NCBI GenBank assembly: GCA_025359905.1
Contig: JANYDF010000113.1
Span: forward strand, 1 to 64,000
From: Rhodospirillales bacterium
GTDB lineage: Bacteria > Pseudomonadota > Alphaproteobacteria > Acetobacterales > Acetobacteraceae
Length of the DNA stretch: 64,000 bases
Direction of reading: 5' to 3'
Of the stretch, positions 17,904 through 26,256 are shown one piece after another (the stretch's first letter is position 1; every line of letters starts with the position of its first letter). A program made the translations under genes and the position numbers. The notes below the pieces were generated by a model. It saw only the letters and a list, made by a program, of their open reading frames with translations, made no database searches and was not told the DNA's origin.

Positions 17904-18896
17904 TCAGGCCTCCTGCGCCTGAATCGACGGCTGACCGGCACCGCCGCCCGCGCGGGTCAGGGCAGCCGCAGCATGCTGCGCCAGCACGCCTTCGCGGGCG
18001 AGTTCCCGATGGGTCACCGATACGCGCCAGCCAGCTTCCGTTAGCGTCAACGCCAACCTCTCGACGATGTAAACCGACCTGTGACGCCCGCCACTGCACC
18101 CAATCGCGATGGTCGCGTATTTCTTGCCCTCTTGCACGAAGCGAGGCAACAACAGCGCCAACAGGTCGACCAGCTTGGCATAGAACCCAGGAAAATCCGA
18201 GTCGGCCTGCACGTAGGCCCCGACTTCAGGGTCTTGTCCGGTGCGCGGCTTCAAGTGGGAGACATAGTGCGGATTGCGGAGGAAGCGGGCATCCAAAACC
18301 ATGTCCGCCTCGCGGGGCAGACCGGCAGGGAATGCGAAAGACAATAGCGTGACACTGAGTCCGCCCTGCGGTTCATCGGCCGCATCCGGGCCATAGCGGC
18401 GCTCGATCATGCCGCGCAGCGACGGCAGCGGCAGCCCGCTGGTATCGACCACCCAATCGGCTGCGGCATGCAAATTGGCGGTCAGCGCCTGCTCGGCGGC
18501 AATCCCGTCAGTCACCCGGCCGTTCGGGGCCAGCGGATGGCGTCGCCGGGTTTCGGTGAAACGGCGCAGCAAAATAGTTTCGTCGGCCCAGGCGAACACC
18601 AAATCGGCCCGCACATTGGGGATGCCGCGCAGCCGCGCCAGCGTCGCTAGCACGGCGTCGGCATCGAAACCACGGCTGCGCGCATCGACCCCGAACGCCA
18701 GCCGCACCGGCTGGCCGGCCTCGCTGCGGCTGACCATGTCCTCGATCAGCGTCAGCGGCGGGTTGTCGATCGCCTCATAACCCAGATCCTCCAGCGTCCG
18801 CAGAATGGACGCCTTGCCGGCGCCCGACAGTCCGGTGACCAGCACAACCCGCTGGGTCTGCGCCGGCGCGGCCAGCGTGGCTTCAATCCCGCTCAT
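17904..18896 (-). CDS. rapZ: RNase adapter/P-loop protein RapZ family
   Basis: A 330-residue RapZ/YvcJ-family nucleotide-binding protein. N-terminal P-loop GLSGAGKAS (22-30) is followed by LEDLGYEAIDNPPL. The conserved C-terminal domain contains FRNPHYVSHLKPRTG-like sequence and AIGCSGGRHRSVYIVERL. In enterobacteria RapZ senses amino-sugar status through an sRNA pathway; its role in this lineage is less clear. The P-loop Ser/Thr after the lysine is Ala (A29). ATG 18896 overlaps the hprK stop by 4 bp; the upstream 14 residues are not conserved-looking. Confidence 0.92.
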   Translation of the reverse strand: MSGIEATLAAPAQTQRVVLVTGLSGAGKASILRTLEDLGYEAIDNPPLTLIEDMVSRSEAGQPVRLAFGVDARSRGFDADAVLATLARLRGIPNVRADLVFAWADETILLRRFTETRRRHPLAPNGRVTDGIAAEQALTANLHAAADWVVDTSGLPLPSLRGMIERRYGPDAADEPQGGLSVTLLSFAFPAGLPREADMVLDARFLRNPHYVSHLKPRTGQDPEVGAYVQADSDFPGFYAKLVDLLALLLPRFVQEGKKYATIAIGCSGGRHRSVYIVERLALTLTEAGWRVSVTHRELAREGVLAQHAAAALTRAGGGAGQPSIQAQEA

Positions 18897-19354
18897 GCGA
18901 ACGCACCCGCCACCTGAGTTGCGCGCCCGAGCGCACAATCGAGCGCCACGCCGACGATCCGCGCAGCAGCGATCCGGGCCGGATCGACGCTCACGAGCGG
19001 CAAATCGAGGCTGTCATGCCGGGCAGGCGACGGCAGCCGCTCGGTGCCGGCGGCAAGGCGCACCGCCAACCGCAACCGGGCATGCCCCAAATACGGCAAC
19101 CGAAGGATGCCGAGGCCCCGCACCTCTAACAATCCGGCCAATCCGTCAGCGGGGCGCGCAATGCCATCTGAGATTTCCACTCTGTCATCCGCCACCAGCA
19201 TGAACCCAAGATCCAGCAGGCGCAGCACCATGTCCGACTTGCCAGCGCCCGGCGGACCCAGCAGCAACACTCCGGCACCCTCTCGGGCAACGCAACTCGC
19301 GTGCATCTGCATGAGGCGGGAATGTGGCGTGAGGCCGCGCGCAATGAAAGCCAC
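18893..19354 (-). CDS. hprK: HPr kinase/phosphorylase, short alphaproteobacterial form
   Basis: A 153-residue protein corresponding to the C-terminal catalytic half of HprK. Walker A is GPPGAGKSDM, followed by the family stretches FMLVADDRVEI and LEVRGLGI. It phosphorylates or dephosphorylates HPr on the regulatory serine. The N-terminal domain of Gram-positive HprK is absent, as is normal in alphaproteobacteria. The frame starts with GTG at 19354; ATG codons at 19312 and 19306 (just before HASC) are alternatives. An 85-bp gap separates it from chvG. Confidence 0.93.
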   Translation of the reverse strand: MAFIARGLTPHSRLMQMHASCVAREGAGVLLLGPPGAGKSDMVLRLLDLGFMLVADDRVEISDGIARPADGLAGLLEVRGLGILRLPYLGHARLRLAVRLAAGTERLPSPARHDSLDLPLVSVDPARIAAARIVGVALDCALGRATQVAGAFA

Positions 19355-19439
19355 AATCGTGCGGTCACGATGCTGCGAGTGCGAGGAACGCCGAGTGTGG
19401 CGCTGCGGACGCGGTGCGTGGCGGCTGGTTGCCGAAAAT

Positions 19440-21140
19440 TTAGGCGGCGCGCGGTAACCAAACCAGAAAGCGTGCGCCGATCACCCGGCCGCTGTCGTCG
19501 CGGCGATTCTCGGCACTAATGCGGCCTTTCAACGCGGCGACGATCTGGCGGCTGATCGACAGTCCCAGCCCCGAGTGCTGGCCGAAATGCTCGCCCTGCG
19601 GCCGCTCGGAATAGAAGCGGTCGAAGATATGCTCCAGTCGCGCATCAGGGATGCCGGGACCTTCATCCTCGATGCTGATCTCCACCATCGCTCCGACCTC
19701 ACGCACCAGCACGCCGATCCGGCCGTTTTCCGGTGAGAAGGATTGCGCGTTGGCGATCAGGTTGCGCAGCACTTGCACCAGCCGCCCTTCCACCGCCTGC
19801 ACCACGCAGGCCCCCTCGGGCGGGGCAAGTTCAATGCGCGCCTCGCCATCGTCGCGCGTCGCCTCGTTCAACTCGGCCAGCACGGCCAGAATGGCCGCAA
19901 CATCGACCGGTACGGTCGCCATGCGCGACAACTCGGCGTCGATGCGCGAGGCGTCGCTGATGTCGCTGATCAGCCGGTCGAGCCGCCCGACATCCTCGGC
20001 GATGATTGCCAATAGGCGGCGCTGCTTGGCCGGGTCGTCGATGCGGCGCAGCGTTTCGATGGCACTTCGAATCGAGGTCAGCGGGTTCTTGATCTCGTGC
20101 GCCACATCGGCGGCGAACCGCTCGATGGCGTCCATGCGGTCCCACAGCGCGCGCGCCGACTCGGCCAGCGCGCCCGCCAGTTCGCCGATTTCATCGTGGC
20201 GGCGCAGCAGGTTCGGCGCCACGGTGCCGGCCCGCCCGCGCCCTTCGCGCATCTGCTCCGCCGCCCCGGCCAGCCGCAGGATCGGCCGGGCGATGGTCAG
20301 CGACAGATACCAGGACAGCATCACGGTCAGCGCCAACGCCAAGCCGAACAGTGCGAGGATGGAAATGCGAACGGCGAACAGGCTGTTGTCCACCTCGCGC
20401 GCCTCACGCGTCAGCAGCACGATGCCGACGGTGTAGCGGTTGCGCGCAACCGGCTCGGAGACGGTGACCAGCAAGCGGTCGTCGACCGTACGGCGGATAT
20501 AGGCTGGCATCTCGCGGCTTTGGTCGGCGCCGGTCAGCCGCAATTCCTCGCGCACGTCCGGCTGCCAATCCGGGCCGGCGGCCGATGGGCCAAACTCCAG
20601 ATGCAGCGGGTCGCCGCCGTGCGGCAGCCATGCCAGCACGCGGTCGTAGGCGCGCCCGATGGCGCCGATGATCTGGCCGCGCGGGGCAGCGGGCGGCAGC
20701 GGCTCGGTGGTGACCGCCCCGCTGGCACCCTCGCGCACCCGGCTATCGGCAATCAACTGGCCATCCGGTGCGAACAGCCGCGCCTGGGCGCTGGGGGTGG
20801 GTTCGGTCAGCCGCCGCAGCAGCGGGCGGGCGATGTCGGGCACCAGCCGCGGCTTGTCGGCGTCGTCCTCATGCACCGCCGCCTCGCCCAGCGCTCCGGC
20901 ATAGATGCGCGCCTGCTCGCGCAGCGTGGTGACTTCGGCTTCCAGCAACCCGCTTTGGTATTGATCGACATACAGCAACGCCGCCAGCAGCAGCGCCAGC
21001 GGCAGCAGGTTGACCAGCAGGATCCGGCGCAGCAGCGGCGAGACGAACTGCGCCGAGGCAGGCCGCGCCACCTTGGCGGGCCGCGCCACCTTGGCGGGCC
21101 GGCGGATCAACTCCGCTGGCAGGGCGCCGCTGTCGGGCAT
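19440..21140 (-). CDS. chvG: ChvG/ExoS-type sensor histidine kinase
   Basis: A 566-residue inner-membrane kinase. A cytoplasmic N-tail of about 35 residues contains a PAKVAR duplication. It is followed by TM1 (ILLVNLLPLALLLAALL), a periplasmic domain of about 230 residues, TM2, HAMP, the HisKA box FAADVAHEIKNPLTSIRSA, and a HATPase domain with NLIANAQSFSPENG, DEGPGIPD and GLGLSISRQIV. ChvG responds to acid and envelope signals in rhizobia and Agrobacterium. ATG 21140 lies 7 bp after chvI; longer in-frame starts overlap chvI. Confidence 0.93.
   Translation of the reverse strand: MPDSGALPAELIRRPAKVARPAKVARPASAQFVSPLLRRILLVNLLPLALLLAALLYVDQYQSGLLEAEVTTLREQARIYAGALGEAAVHEDDADKPRLVPDIARPLLRRLTEPTPSAQARLFAPDGQLIADSRVREGASGAVTTEPLPPAAPRGQIIGAIGRAYDRVLAWLPHGGDPLHLEFGPSAAGPDWQPDVREELRLTGADQSREMPAYIRRTVDDRLLVTVSEPVARNRYTVGIVLLTREAREVDNSLFAVRISILALFGLALALTVMLSWYLSLTIARPILRLAGAAEQMREGRGRAGTVAPNLLRRHDEIGELAGALAESARALWDRMDAIERFAADVAHEIKNPLTSIRSAIETLRRIDDPAKQRRLLAIIAEDVGRLDRLISDISDASRIDAELSRMATVPVDVAAILAVLAELNEATRDDGEARIELAPPEGACVVQAVEGRLVQVLRNLIANAQSFSPENGRIGVLVREVGAMVEISIEDEGPGIPDARLEHIFDRFYSERPQGEHFGQHSGLGLSISRQIVAALKGRISAENRRDDSGRVIGARFLVWLPRAA
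21063..21098. repeat. 18-bp in-frame tandem duplication in chvG
   Basis: Two identical 18-bp copies of CCGCGCCACCTTGGCGGG lie head to tail. On the minus strand they encode a duplicated PAKVAR in the cytoplasmic N-tail of ChvG, just before the first membrane segment. Confidence 0.9.
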
Positions 21141-21147
21141 GGCCGGG

Positions 21148-21849
21148 TCAGGCTTCCTTGTAGCGGTAGCCGATGCCGTACAGCGTCTCGATCGAGTTGA
21201 ACGTATCGTCGATGCTGCGGAACTTCTTGCGCACCCGCTTGATGTGGCTGTCGATGGTGCGGTCATCGACGTAAATATTATCGCCGTACGCCGCGTCGAT
21301 CAGGTTGTCGCGCGACTTCACCATGCCCGGACGCGCCGCCAGCGCCTTGACCAGCAGAAACTCCGTCACGGTCAGTTGGATGTCGTGGCCCTGCCACATG
21401 CACTGGTGCTTGGTGTCGTCCAGCACCAATTCGCCGCGCACCATGATGCCAGCGGGCGAGGCGCCGGAGCCCTCGGCGCGGCTGTTCTCGTTGCGGCGCA
21501 GCAGCGCGCGGATGCGTTCGATCAGCAGCCGCTGGGAGAATGGTTTTGTGATATAATCATCCGCTCCCAAACGAAGCCCCATCAGCTCATCGACTTCCTC
21601 ATCCTTCGAGGTGAGGAAAATCACCGGCAGGGCGCTGCGCTGGCGCAGGCGTTGCAGCAATTCCATGCCGTCCATGCGTGGCATTTTGATATCCAGCACC
21701 GCCAGATCGACCGGGCGGGCAATGATGCCCTGCAACGCGCTTTCGCCGTCCGTGTAGGTTCGCACCGTGAAGCCTTCCTGTTCCAGCGTCATCGACACGC
21801 TGGTGAGGATGTTGCGGTCGTCGTCGACCAGGGCAATGGTCTGCTTCAT
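21148..21849 (-). CDS. chvI: ChvI-type response regulator (OmpR family)
   Basis: A 233-residue OmpR/PhoB-type regulator. The receiver domain has acidic DDD at 9-11, phosphoacceptor D53 in [11 protein letters not shown] and Lys in ITKPFS. The C-terminal winged helix contains [17 protein letters not shown] and a [15 protein letters not shown] recognition helix. The C-terminus [14 protein letters not shown] is typical of ChvI. It heads the cluster chvI-chvG-hprK-rapZ-EIIA-ptsH-ptsI. An 88-bp divergent region separates it from the next gene. Confidence 0.95.
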   Translation of the reverse strand: MKQTIALVDDDRNILTSVSMTLEQEGFTVRTYTDGESALQGIIARPVDLAVLDIKMPRMDGMELLQRLRQRSALPVIFLTSKDEEVDELMGLRLGADDYITKPFSQRLLIERIRALLRRNENSRAEGSGASPAGIMVRGELVLDDTKHQCMWQGHDIQLTVTEFLLVKALAARPGMVKSRDNLIDAAYGDNIYVDDRTIDSHIKRVRKKFRSIDDTFNSIETLYGIGYRYKEA

Positions 21850-21937
21850 CGCGGTCCCCCTCGCCGGCGCACGCGCCGCCGGTCCCGGCTATATGGGGGT
21901 GAATTGTGGCGACATGAGGATGGAGGGTGAACGAATT

Positions 21938-22708
21938 ATGGCCGAGGACACCGCAGCAGCCGAACCGCCCGCCCTCGAACCGCCCGCCCTCGATACGCCC
22001 GCCCTCGACCCGCCCGCCCAGGAAACGCCTGCCTGGGTTGCCCGCAAACTGCTGCGCGCCGCCCGGTCCGGCACGCTGGCGAGCAGCACCGGCGGCCAGC
22101 CATTCGCGGCGCTGATCACGCCGGCCTGCGCGCCCGACTTGTCGGTGCTGCTGCTGCTGTCCGAATTGTCCGAGCACACCCGGCATTTGCGCGCCGATCC
22201 GCGCTGCGCGGTGCTGGTGACCGGGCCGGCCGAATGGGCCAACCCGCAAACCGCGCCGCGCGTGACGGTGACCGGACTGGCCGAGCAGATCGACGATGCG
22301 GCGTTGCAGGCGCGCTGGCTGGCCGTGCACCCGTACGCGGCGCTGTACGCCGGGTTCGCCGATTTCCACCTTTGGCGCATCCGCCCCAAGGCCGCCCTGT
22401 TCGTCGGCGGCTTCGCCCGCGCGGCGCGGCTGCGGCTGAGCGACCTGACGCCGGACCCGGCGGCGGTGGCGGCCATTGCCGAGGCGGAGGCCGGGATCAT
22501 CGCGCATTGCAACGAGGACCATGCGGACGCGATGGCGCGGCTCGGACTGACCGCCTCCGGCATCGCGGGCGATTGGCGGATGGTGGCGGCCGACGTGGAC
22601 GGCTGCGATCTGGCGCTAGCGGAGCGCGTGGTGCGGGTGGCGTGGGATGCGCCGGTGTCCGAAGCCGGGGCGGTGCGCGGGGCGTTGGTGCGGATGTTGC
22701 GGCGATAA
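21938..22708 (+). CDS. Pyridoxamine 5'-phosphate oxidase-like / DUF2470 (HugZ-type) protein
   Basis: A 256-residue protein with an N-terminal split-barrel FMN/heme-binding PNPOx-like domain (LRAARSGTLASS, RCAVLVTGP) and a C-terminal DUF2470 domain marked by IIAHCNEDHADAMARLG. This arrangement is seen in HugZ-type heme-related proteins; heme binding is inferred only. ATG 21938 has GGAGG about 11 bp upstream. The N-terminal 30 residues are a Pro/Ala-rich five-residue repeat encoded by a 15-bp DNA repeat. The gene ends 20 bp from the convergent helicase of the candidate defence block. Confidence 0.85.
   Translation: MAEDTAAAEPPALEPPALDTPALDPPAQETPAWVARKLLRAARSGTLASSTGGQPFAALITPACAPDLSVLLLLSELSEHTRHLRADPRCAVLVTGPAEWANPQTAPRVTVTGLAEQIDDAALQARWLAVHPYAALYAGFADFHLWRIRPKAALFVGGFARAARLRLSDLTPDPAAVAAIAEAEAGIIAHCNEDHADAMARLGLTASGIAGDWRMVAADVDGCDLALAERVVRVAWDAPVSEAGAVRGALVRMLRR
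21962..22021. repeat. Four-copy 15-bp tandem repeat at the start of the PNPOx/DUF2470 gene
   Basis: Units at 21962, 21977, 21992 and 22007 share GA(A/T/C)CGCCCGCCC. The first two are identical and the last diverges at its end. They encode EPPAL, EPPAL, DTPAL, DPPAQ, with a degenerate fifth unit ETPAW following. This looks like replication-slippage expansion in a disordered N-terminus. Confidence 0.9.
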
Positions 22709-22728
22709 ATTTCACATGGCCGCCGGTC

Positions 22729-23979
22729 TCATACGCCCACCGCCTCTAGCAGGCCGGAAAGTCCTAGGCGTGACAAGTCCACTGTGTCGATCCCTTCGAC
22801 AAACATATCGAACAGGGCCTGCTTGCGGGCGATAATTCCGGCAATCCGGGATTCAATCGTATCCGGGGTCAGGTATGAAAATACCTGCACGGGCTTGGTT
22901 TGGCCCATTCGGTGGGCACGGTCCTCGGCTTGCGCGGCAGCGGCGGGGGTCCACCACTGGTCAAGCAGAAAGACGACTGAGGCTCCGGTCAGATTGAGTC
23001 CGACGCCCCCGGCGCGCAGCGATAACAAAAGCACGCGGCGATCAGAATCGTTAAGAAATTGAGATATAGCTTGCGCGCGGATGGCTTGGTCCTGCCCGCC
23101 GGTGACGAGCAGCGGCCGCAGCCGGCGCAATCGTTCCGCTGCAGCCATAACACCGAAGGGTGCCTGAACGAACTGGCTGAATACCAAGGATTTTTCTCCC
23201 GCGGACGCGAGAGCGCCCAAGCGAACCGCCAAGTCATCGAGTTTGGCTGACTCGCCGGTTTCTGGATGCGCATTGCATATCTGTTTGAGTCGGAGGATCA
23301 GCTCCAGCACATGGGTGACCTTGACTGCCGCTCCCAGTGACCGCAGCCAGACGATGCCTTCGCGCTCCGCCGCGCAATATGCCGAACGCTGGCGTGGCAG
23401 TAGCGGCGGGGAGAGTTGGAAACGTATCTTTGGCGGTAGATCACGCAACACGTCTGCGCGGCGGCGGCGCAAGAGCATTTCGTCCAACAGCTTACGTAAC
23501 CCAATCATCATGCTGCGGCGGTCGAAGCGGCCCGGTGCCACGAACGCCAGAATGGCGATGAGATCGTCAAGCCGGTTTTCCAGTGGCGTTCCGGTAAGCG
23601 CCCAAGAACTACTGCGGGGCAATCCGCAAACGGCTGCATGGGCATCGGTATTTGTATTCTTGATCCGCTGCGCTTCGTCGGCGATCACGACGCCCCAATG
23701 TCTTTGCCGCGGCCCACCCGGACAGGTTAGCGCGAGATCGGCGACCAACCCTTCGTAACTGACGAGCACGACGTTGGCGTGAGCGAGCCAAGCCGCGCGC
23801 CTTTCGCTGGGTGTGCCGCGCGCTGTTGCAACGCTCAGTTCAGGAGCCCAGGACCGTAGTTCGCTGCGCCACTGCAATAACAAGCCTGCAGGGGCGACAA
23901 TCAGCGCGCCGCCGCCGTCTCCTGCCTGGAATCGAACCCGTAGCGCAGCGATTGCTTCAATGGTTTTTCCCAGCCCCAT
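22729..23979 (-). CDS. SNF2-family DEAD/DEAH helicase-like ATPase, component of the candidate defence block
   Basis: From its only canonical start (ATG 23979) this is 416 residues and begins directly at Walker A, MGLGKT. It has DEAQ (101-104), LTGTPLENR (129-137), and a second RecA lobe with SLRAGGVGLNLTGA and an Arg-finger region EDRAHRMGQTKPVQV. This is the compact SNF2 translocase class, COG0553-like. The same frame stays open upstream to a stop at 24115-24117 and encodes LEWLHPLAPYQIEGVARLV, the normal SNF2 Q-motif region, but contains no ATG, GTG or TTG. The true N-terminus therefore probably extends to about 24114 by a rare start (ATC at 24090, CTG at 24114) or a +1 frameshift from the upstream gene. 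Confidence 0.82.
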   Translation of the reverse strand: MGLGKTIEAIAALRVRFQAGDGGGALIVAPAGLLLQWRSELRSWAPELSVATARGTPSERRAAWLAHANVVLVSYEGLVADLALTCPGGPRQRHWGVVIADEAQRIKNTNTDAHAAVCGLPRSSSWALTGTPLENRLDDLIAILAFVAPGRFDRRSMMIGLRKLLDEMLLRRRRADVLRDLPPKIRFQLSPPLLPRQRSAYCAAEREGIVWLRSLGAAVKVTHVLELILRLKQICNAHPETGESAKLDDLAVRLGALASAGEKSLVFSQFVQAPFGVMAAAERLRRLRPLLVTGGQDQAIRAQAISQFLNDSDRRVLLLSLRAGGVGLNLTGASVVFLLDQWWTPAAAAQAEDRAHRMGQTKPVQVFSYLTPDTIESRIAGIIARKQALFDMFVEGIDTVDLSRLGLSGLLEAVGV

Positions 23980-24079
23980 GTCGTCGGCGAGCAGCAGTGA
24001 GCCGGCGACCAGCCGTGCAACACCTTCGATTTGGTAGGGTGCAAGTGGGTGAAGCCACTCCAGCCCAAATGGTTGAGGA

Positions 24080-25309
24080 TCAACCGGGATCGTCGCTGCC
24101 CTCGGGCAATTCAGTTAGCCGTTGATCCTCGCTGTAGTCCGAGGTGGACGCCTTCTCGATCGGCGTTGTGTGCACACCTTGGATGCGAAGCATATCCCAC
24201 TGGGTAATCCAGCCGCGAATATGATGCCTCATGGTTCGGTTGGCAGTACGTGCCGCGATGTCCGCCTGGGGCGCTTCCCAGCCGTAGGCCTCAGTGTAGC
24301 AGGCGCGAATCTTCTCCTCATGTTGTCGCAGGGCGCTATCGTCGGGCGGTCGCAGCTTACGCGCTTGCTTGATCGCTGCCATCGCCCGCCTAGCCAAGTC
24401 AGCCTGCAGCGGCAAATTGCGAGACTGCAATTGCAGAATCAGCTTTTCGTCGTCTTGCTTAGCGTTGATGACTTGATCATAAAAATCGTCGCTAATGGCC
24501 GAAACAGCAACAAGACCAGGAATGTTTAGATTAGGATACAGGCCAAGCCATTGCGAAAGCTCAGCATAGGCAAGTGCGCGCTGCAATGGGCCATAGCGGC
24601 CGATCAGTTCGGCCTCATCCAACAGAACGACCCAGCCAGCAAAACCAGCTGCCCTGAAAAGTTGTGGCAAAAATCGCATCCGCTGTCGCGCCAGATCGGC
24701 TGGCTTAACAGTGCCAAGATCGAACATCGACTTTGCGCCCGCCTGTTTCAGGGCCGTCCGCAGCGCAGGCAATGGCGGCTTGGCTCCTGCGAGGAATGCT
24801 TCGATTGAATGTCGAAGCGCCGCTTCCATCGTCCTGTTAAGAAGGTACAGGATGGCGGCAAACACCGGTGACATTCCCTGTGCTGGGTCCGATGTCCACA
24901 GTTCGAGTGCCTGAACTGCTCCCTGAATGCGTTGAATGTTGGACAGGGCTGAAGTTATGGCGTCGTCGTTGATATTTTGTGTCCTTGCGTTGCGCACAGC
25001 AGCCGCCAGTGTGATCCCAGGTATCGAAAGCGGCGTCTCCTTGCTGATCACCACGACGCTGACGACGAAGTTGCGCCGACGCGCGATTTCACCAAGGTAA
25101 CCGAGCAAATGGGATTTACCGGTGCCGAAGCCGCCCGCCAGCATCATCCCGGGTTGCGGATAGTCGAATGGGTCTCGCAAACTGCCGATGAAATCGGCTT
25201 CGATGGACGTATTCGGGCTGCCGAGCCGGTGGATTGCCTCACGATTCGGCACACCCGCGCGCAACGCCTCGACGGCTAGCTGGGCTGCCACTCTTGCTGA
25301 ACGCATCAT
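24080..25309 (-). CDS. BrxD/DUF2791-like P-loop ATPase
   Basis: A 409-residue P-loop NTPase resembling the BREX ATP-binding (BrxD, DUF2791) family by eye. The N-terminus has ALRAGVPNREAIHRLG. Walker A is GGFGTGKS (59-66, codons 25112-25135), followed by NFVVSVVVISKETPL. Walker B is WVVLLDEAEL (D231, E232). It overlaps the degenerate paralogue upstream by 4 bp (ATGA), and the open frame of the SNF2 helicase begins within its 3' end. Such ATPases in BREX-type systems are thought to act on DNA with a helicase. Codon use is less GC-biased than flanking genes. The family assignment is from memory of motifs and not searched. Confidence 0.78.
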   Translation of the reverse strand: MMRSARVAAQLAVEALRAGVPNREAIHRLGSPNTSIEADFIGSLRDPFDYPQPGMMLAGGFGTGKSHLLGYLGEIARRRNFVVSVVVISKETPLSIPGITLAAAVRNARTQNINDDAITSALSNIQRIQGAVQALELWTSDPAQGMSPVFAAILYLLNRTMEAALRHSIEAFLAGAKPPLPALRTALKQAGAKSMFDLGTVKPADLARQRMRFLPQLFRAAGFAGWVVLLDEAELIGRYGPLQRALAYAELSQWLGLYPNLNIPGLVAVSAISDDFYDQVINAKQDDEKLILQLQSRNLPLQADLARRAMAAIKQARKLRPPDDSALRQHEEKIRACYTEAYGWEAPQADIAARTANRTMRHHIRGWITQWDMLRIQGVHTTPIEKASTSDYSEDQRLTELPEGSDDPG

Positions 25310-26247
25310 GCGAGCTGTACCAACGGAGCTAAGGGATTATCGCCCTGTCCGGGGCGGACATCGTCCCAAACGCGCATTTTCAGCGCAACATATTGGTCCA
25401 ACGCCCGGCGCGACCCGTCATCAAGAAAGGCCTCATCGGCAATCGCGACCAGCAATATACCTTCCAGCTCATCGGCATCGTCGATCATCTGTCGCAAGAC
25501 TTCGTAGCAATCCATCACGGCTGATGGCGTATAATAGCATCCCCCGTCGGTATCGCGCCGTTCTCGTAATAGTCCACGAATGTCTATCGTTATCATCATG
25601 CCGCGCCCGCCACAGAGGCGCAGCCAATGACATAGTGATTTCAGCATGATCCGAGCATTATAGCGGCCAATTTTGGTTCCTATCTCTGCTGCCTTTACGT
25701 CGCCTATCTTGCGAAGCTGGCCGCGCAGCCAATCGTAAATCGCACCACACAATACATCACGATCATCTGTCAGGTGGCAATCGAGCAGCGAGATCATGGC
25801 GCTGCGGAAATCCTGCGCGAGGTGAACATTGTTCCAGACAACTGTCGTAATCATCTGACTCAATTGATTTCGAAGCAGTCCAGGTGCAACCCCATTTGAT
25901 TCGGCCAGATTGATCAAAGTCATGCGTTGACCCGGACGCGGCCAGCGATAGCCGCTGCTTTCGACAATTCGCTCCAGCTGAAGTTGTGTCAAAGCCGGCC
26001 AATCAACTGCGTTGGCAACAGCAAAAAATAGATACTGGAGCAGGTGCAGCCGCGTTGAGGCAGTGTCGATATGAATACTACTGAGGTTATTCCGTAAAGC
26101 GACTTTCCGGAGTGCACCGATGACCGCTGGCGGCGTGTGGCCGCCAGCTGTTACTGCAAACCGAACCGCGCTGCCGCCAGCGGGAACGAACGAGGCGGCG
26201 TATTCACGCTCGATCAGCTCAATCCAGTCATCTTGTTTGATCGCCAC
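25306..26247 (-). CDS. Degenerate paralogue of the BrxD-like ATPase (predicted non-hydrolysing partner)
   Basis: A 313-residue protein starting with GTG 26247 (AAGG 8-10 bp upstream). Its layout parallels the next gene. Where Walker A is expected it reads TAGGHTPPAVIGAL (33-46) without the GKS core, and at the Walker B position MMITIDIRGL (217-226) without the DE pair. The C-terminal block LEGILLVAIADEAF and VALKMRVWDDVR...NPLAPLVQL resembles C-terminal sequence of BREX-type ATP-binding proteins. I infer an ATPase-fold partner that does not hydrolyse ATP. It is 9 bp after the first gene of the block. Confidence 0.68.
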   Translation of the reverse strand: MAIKQDDWIELIEREYAASFVPAGGSAVRFAVTAGGHTPPAVIGALRKVALRNNLSSIHIDTASTRLHLLQYLFFAVANAVDWPALTQLQLERIVESSGYRWPRPGQRMTLINLAESNGVAPGLLRNQLSQMITTVVWNNVHLAQDFRSAMISLLDCHLTDDRDVLCGAIYDWLRGQLRKIGDVKAAEIGTKIGRYNARIMLKSLCHWLRLCGGRGMMITIDIRGLLRERRDTDGGCYYTPSAVMDCYEVLRQMIDDADELEGILLVAIADEAFLDDGSRRALDQYVALKMRVWDDVRPGQGDNPLAPLVQLA

Positions 26248-26256
26248 GGGGCTGCC

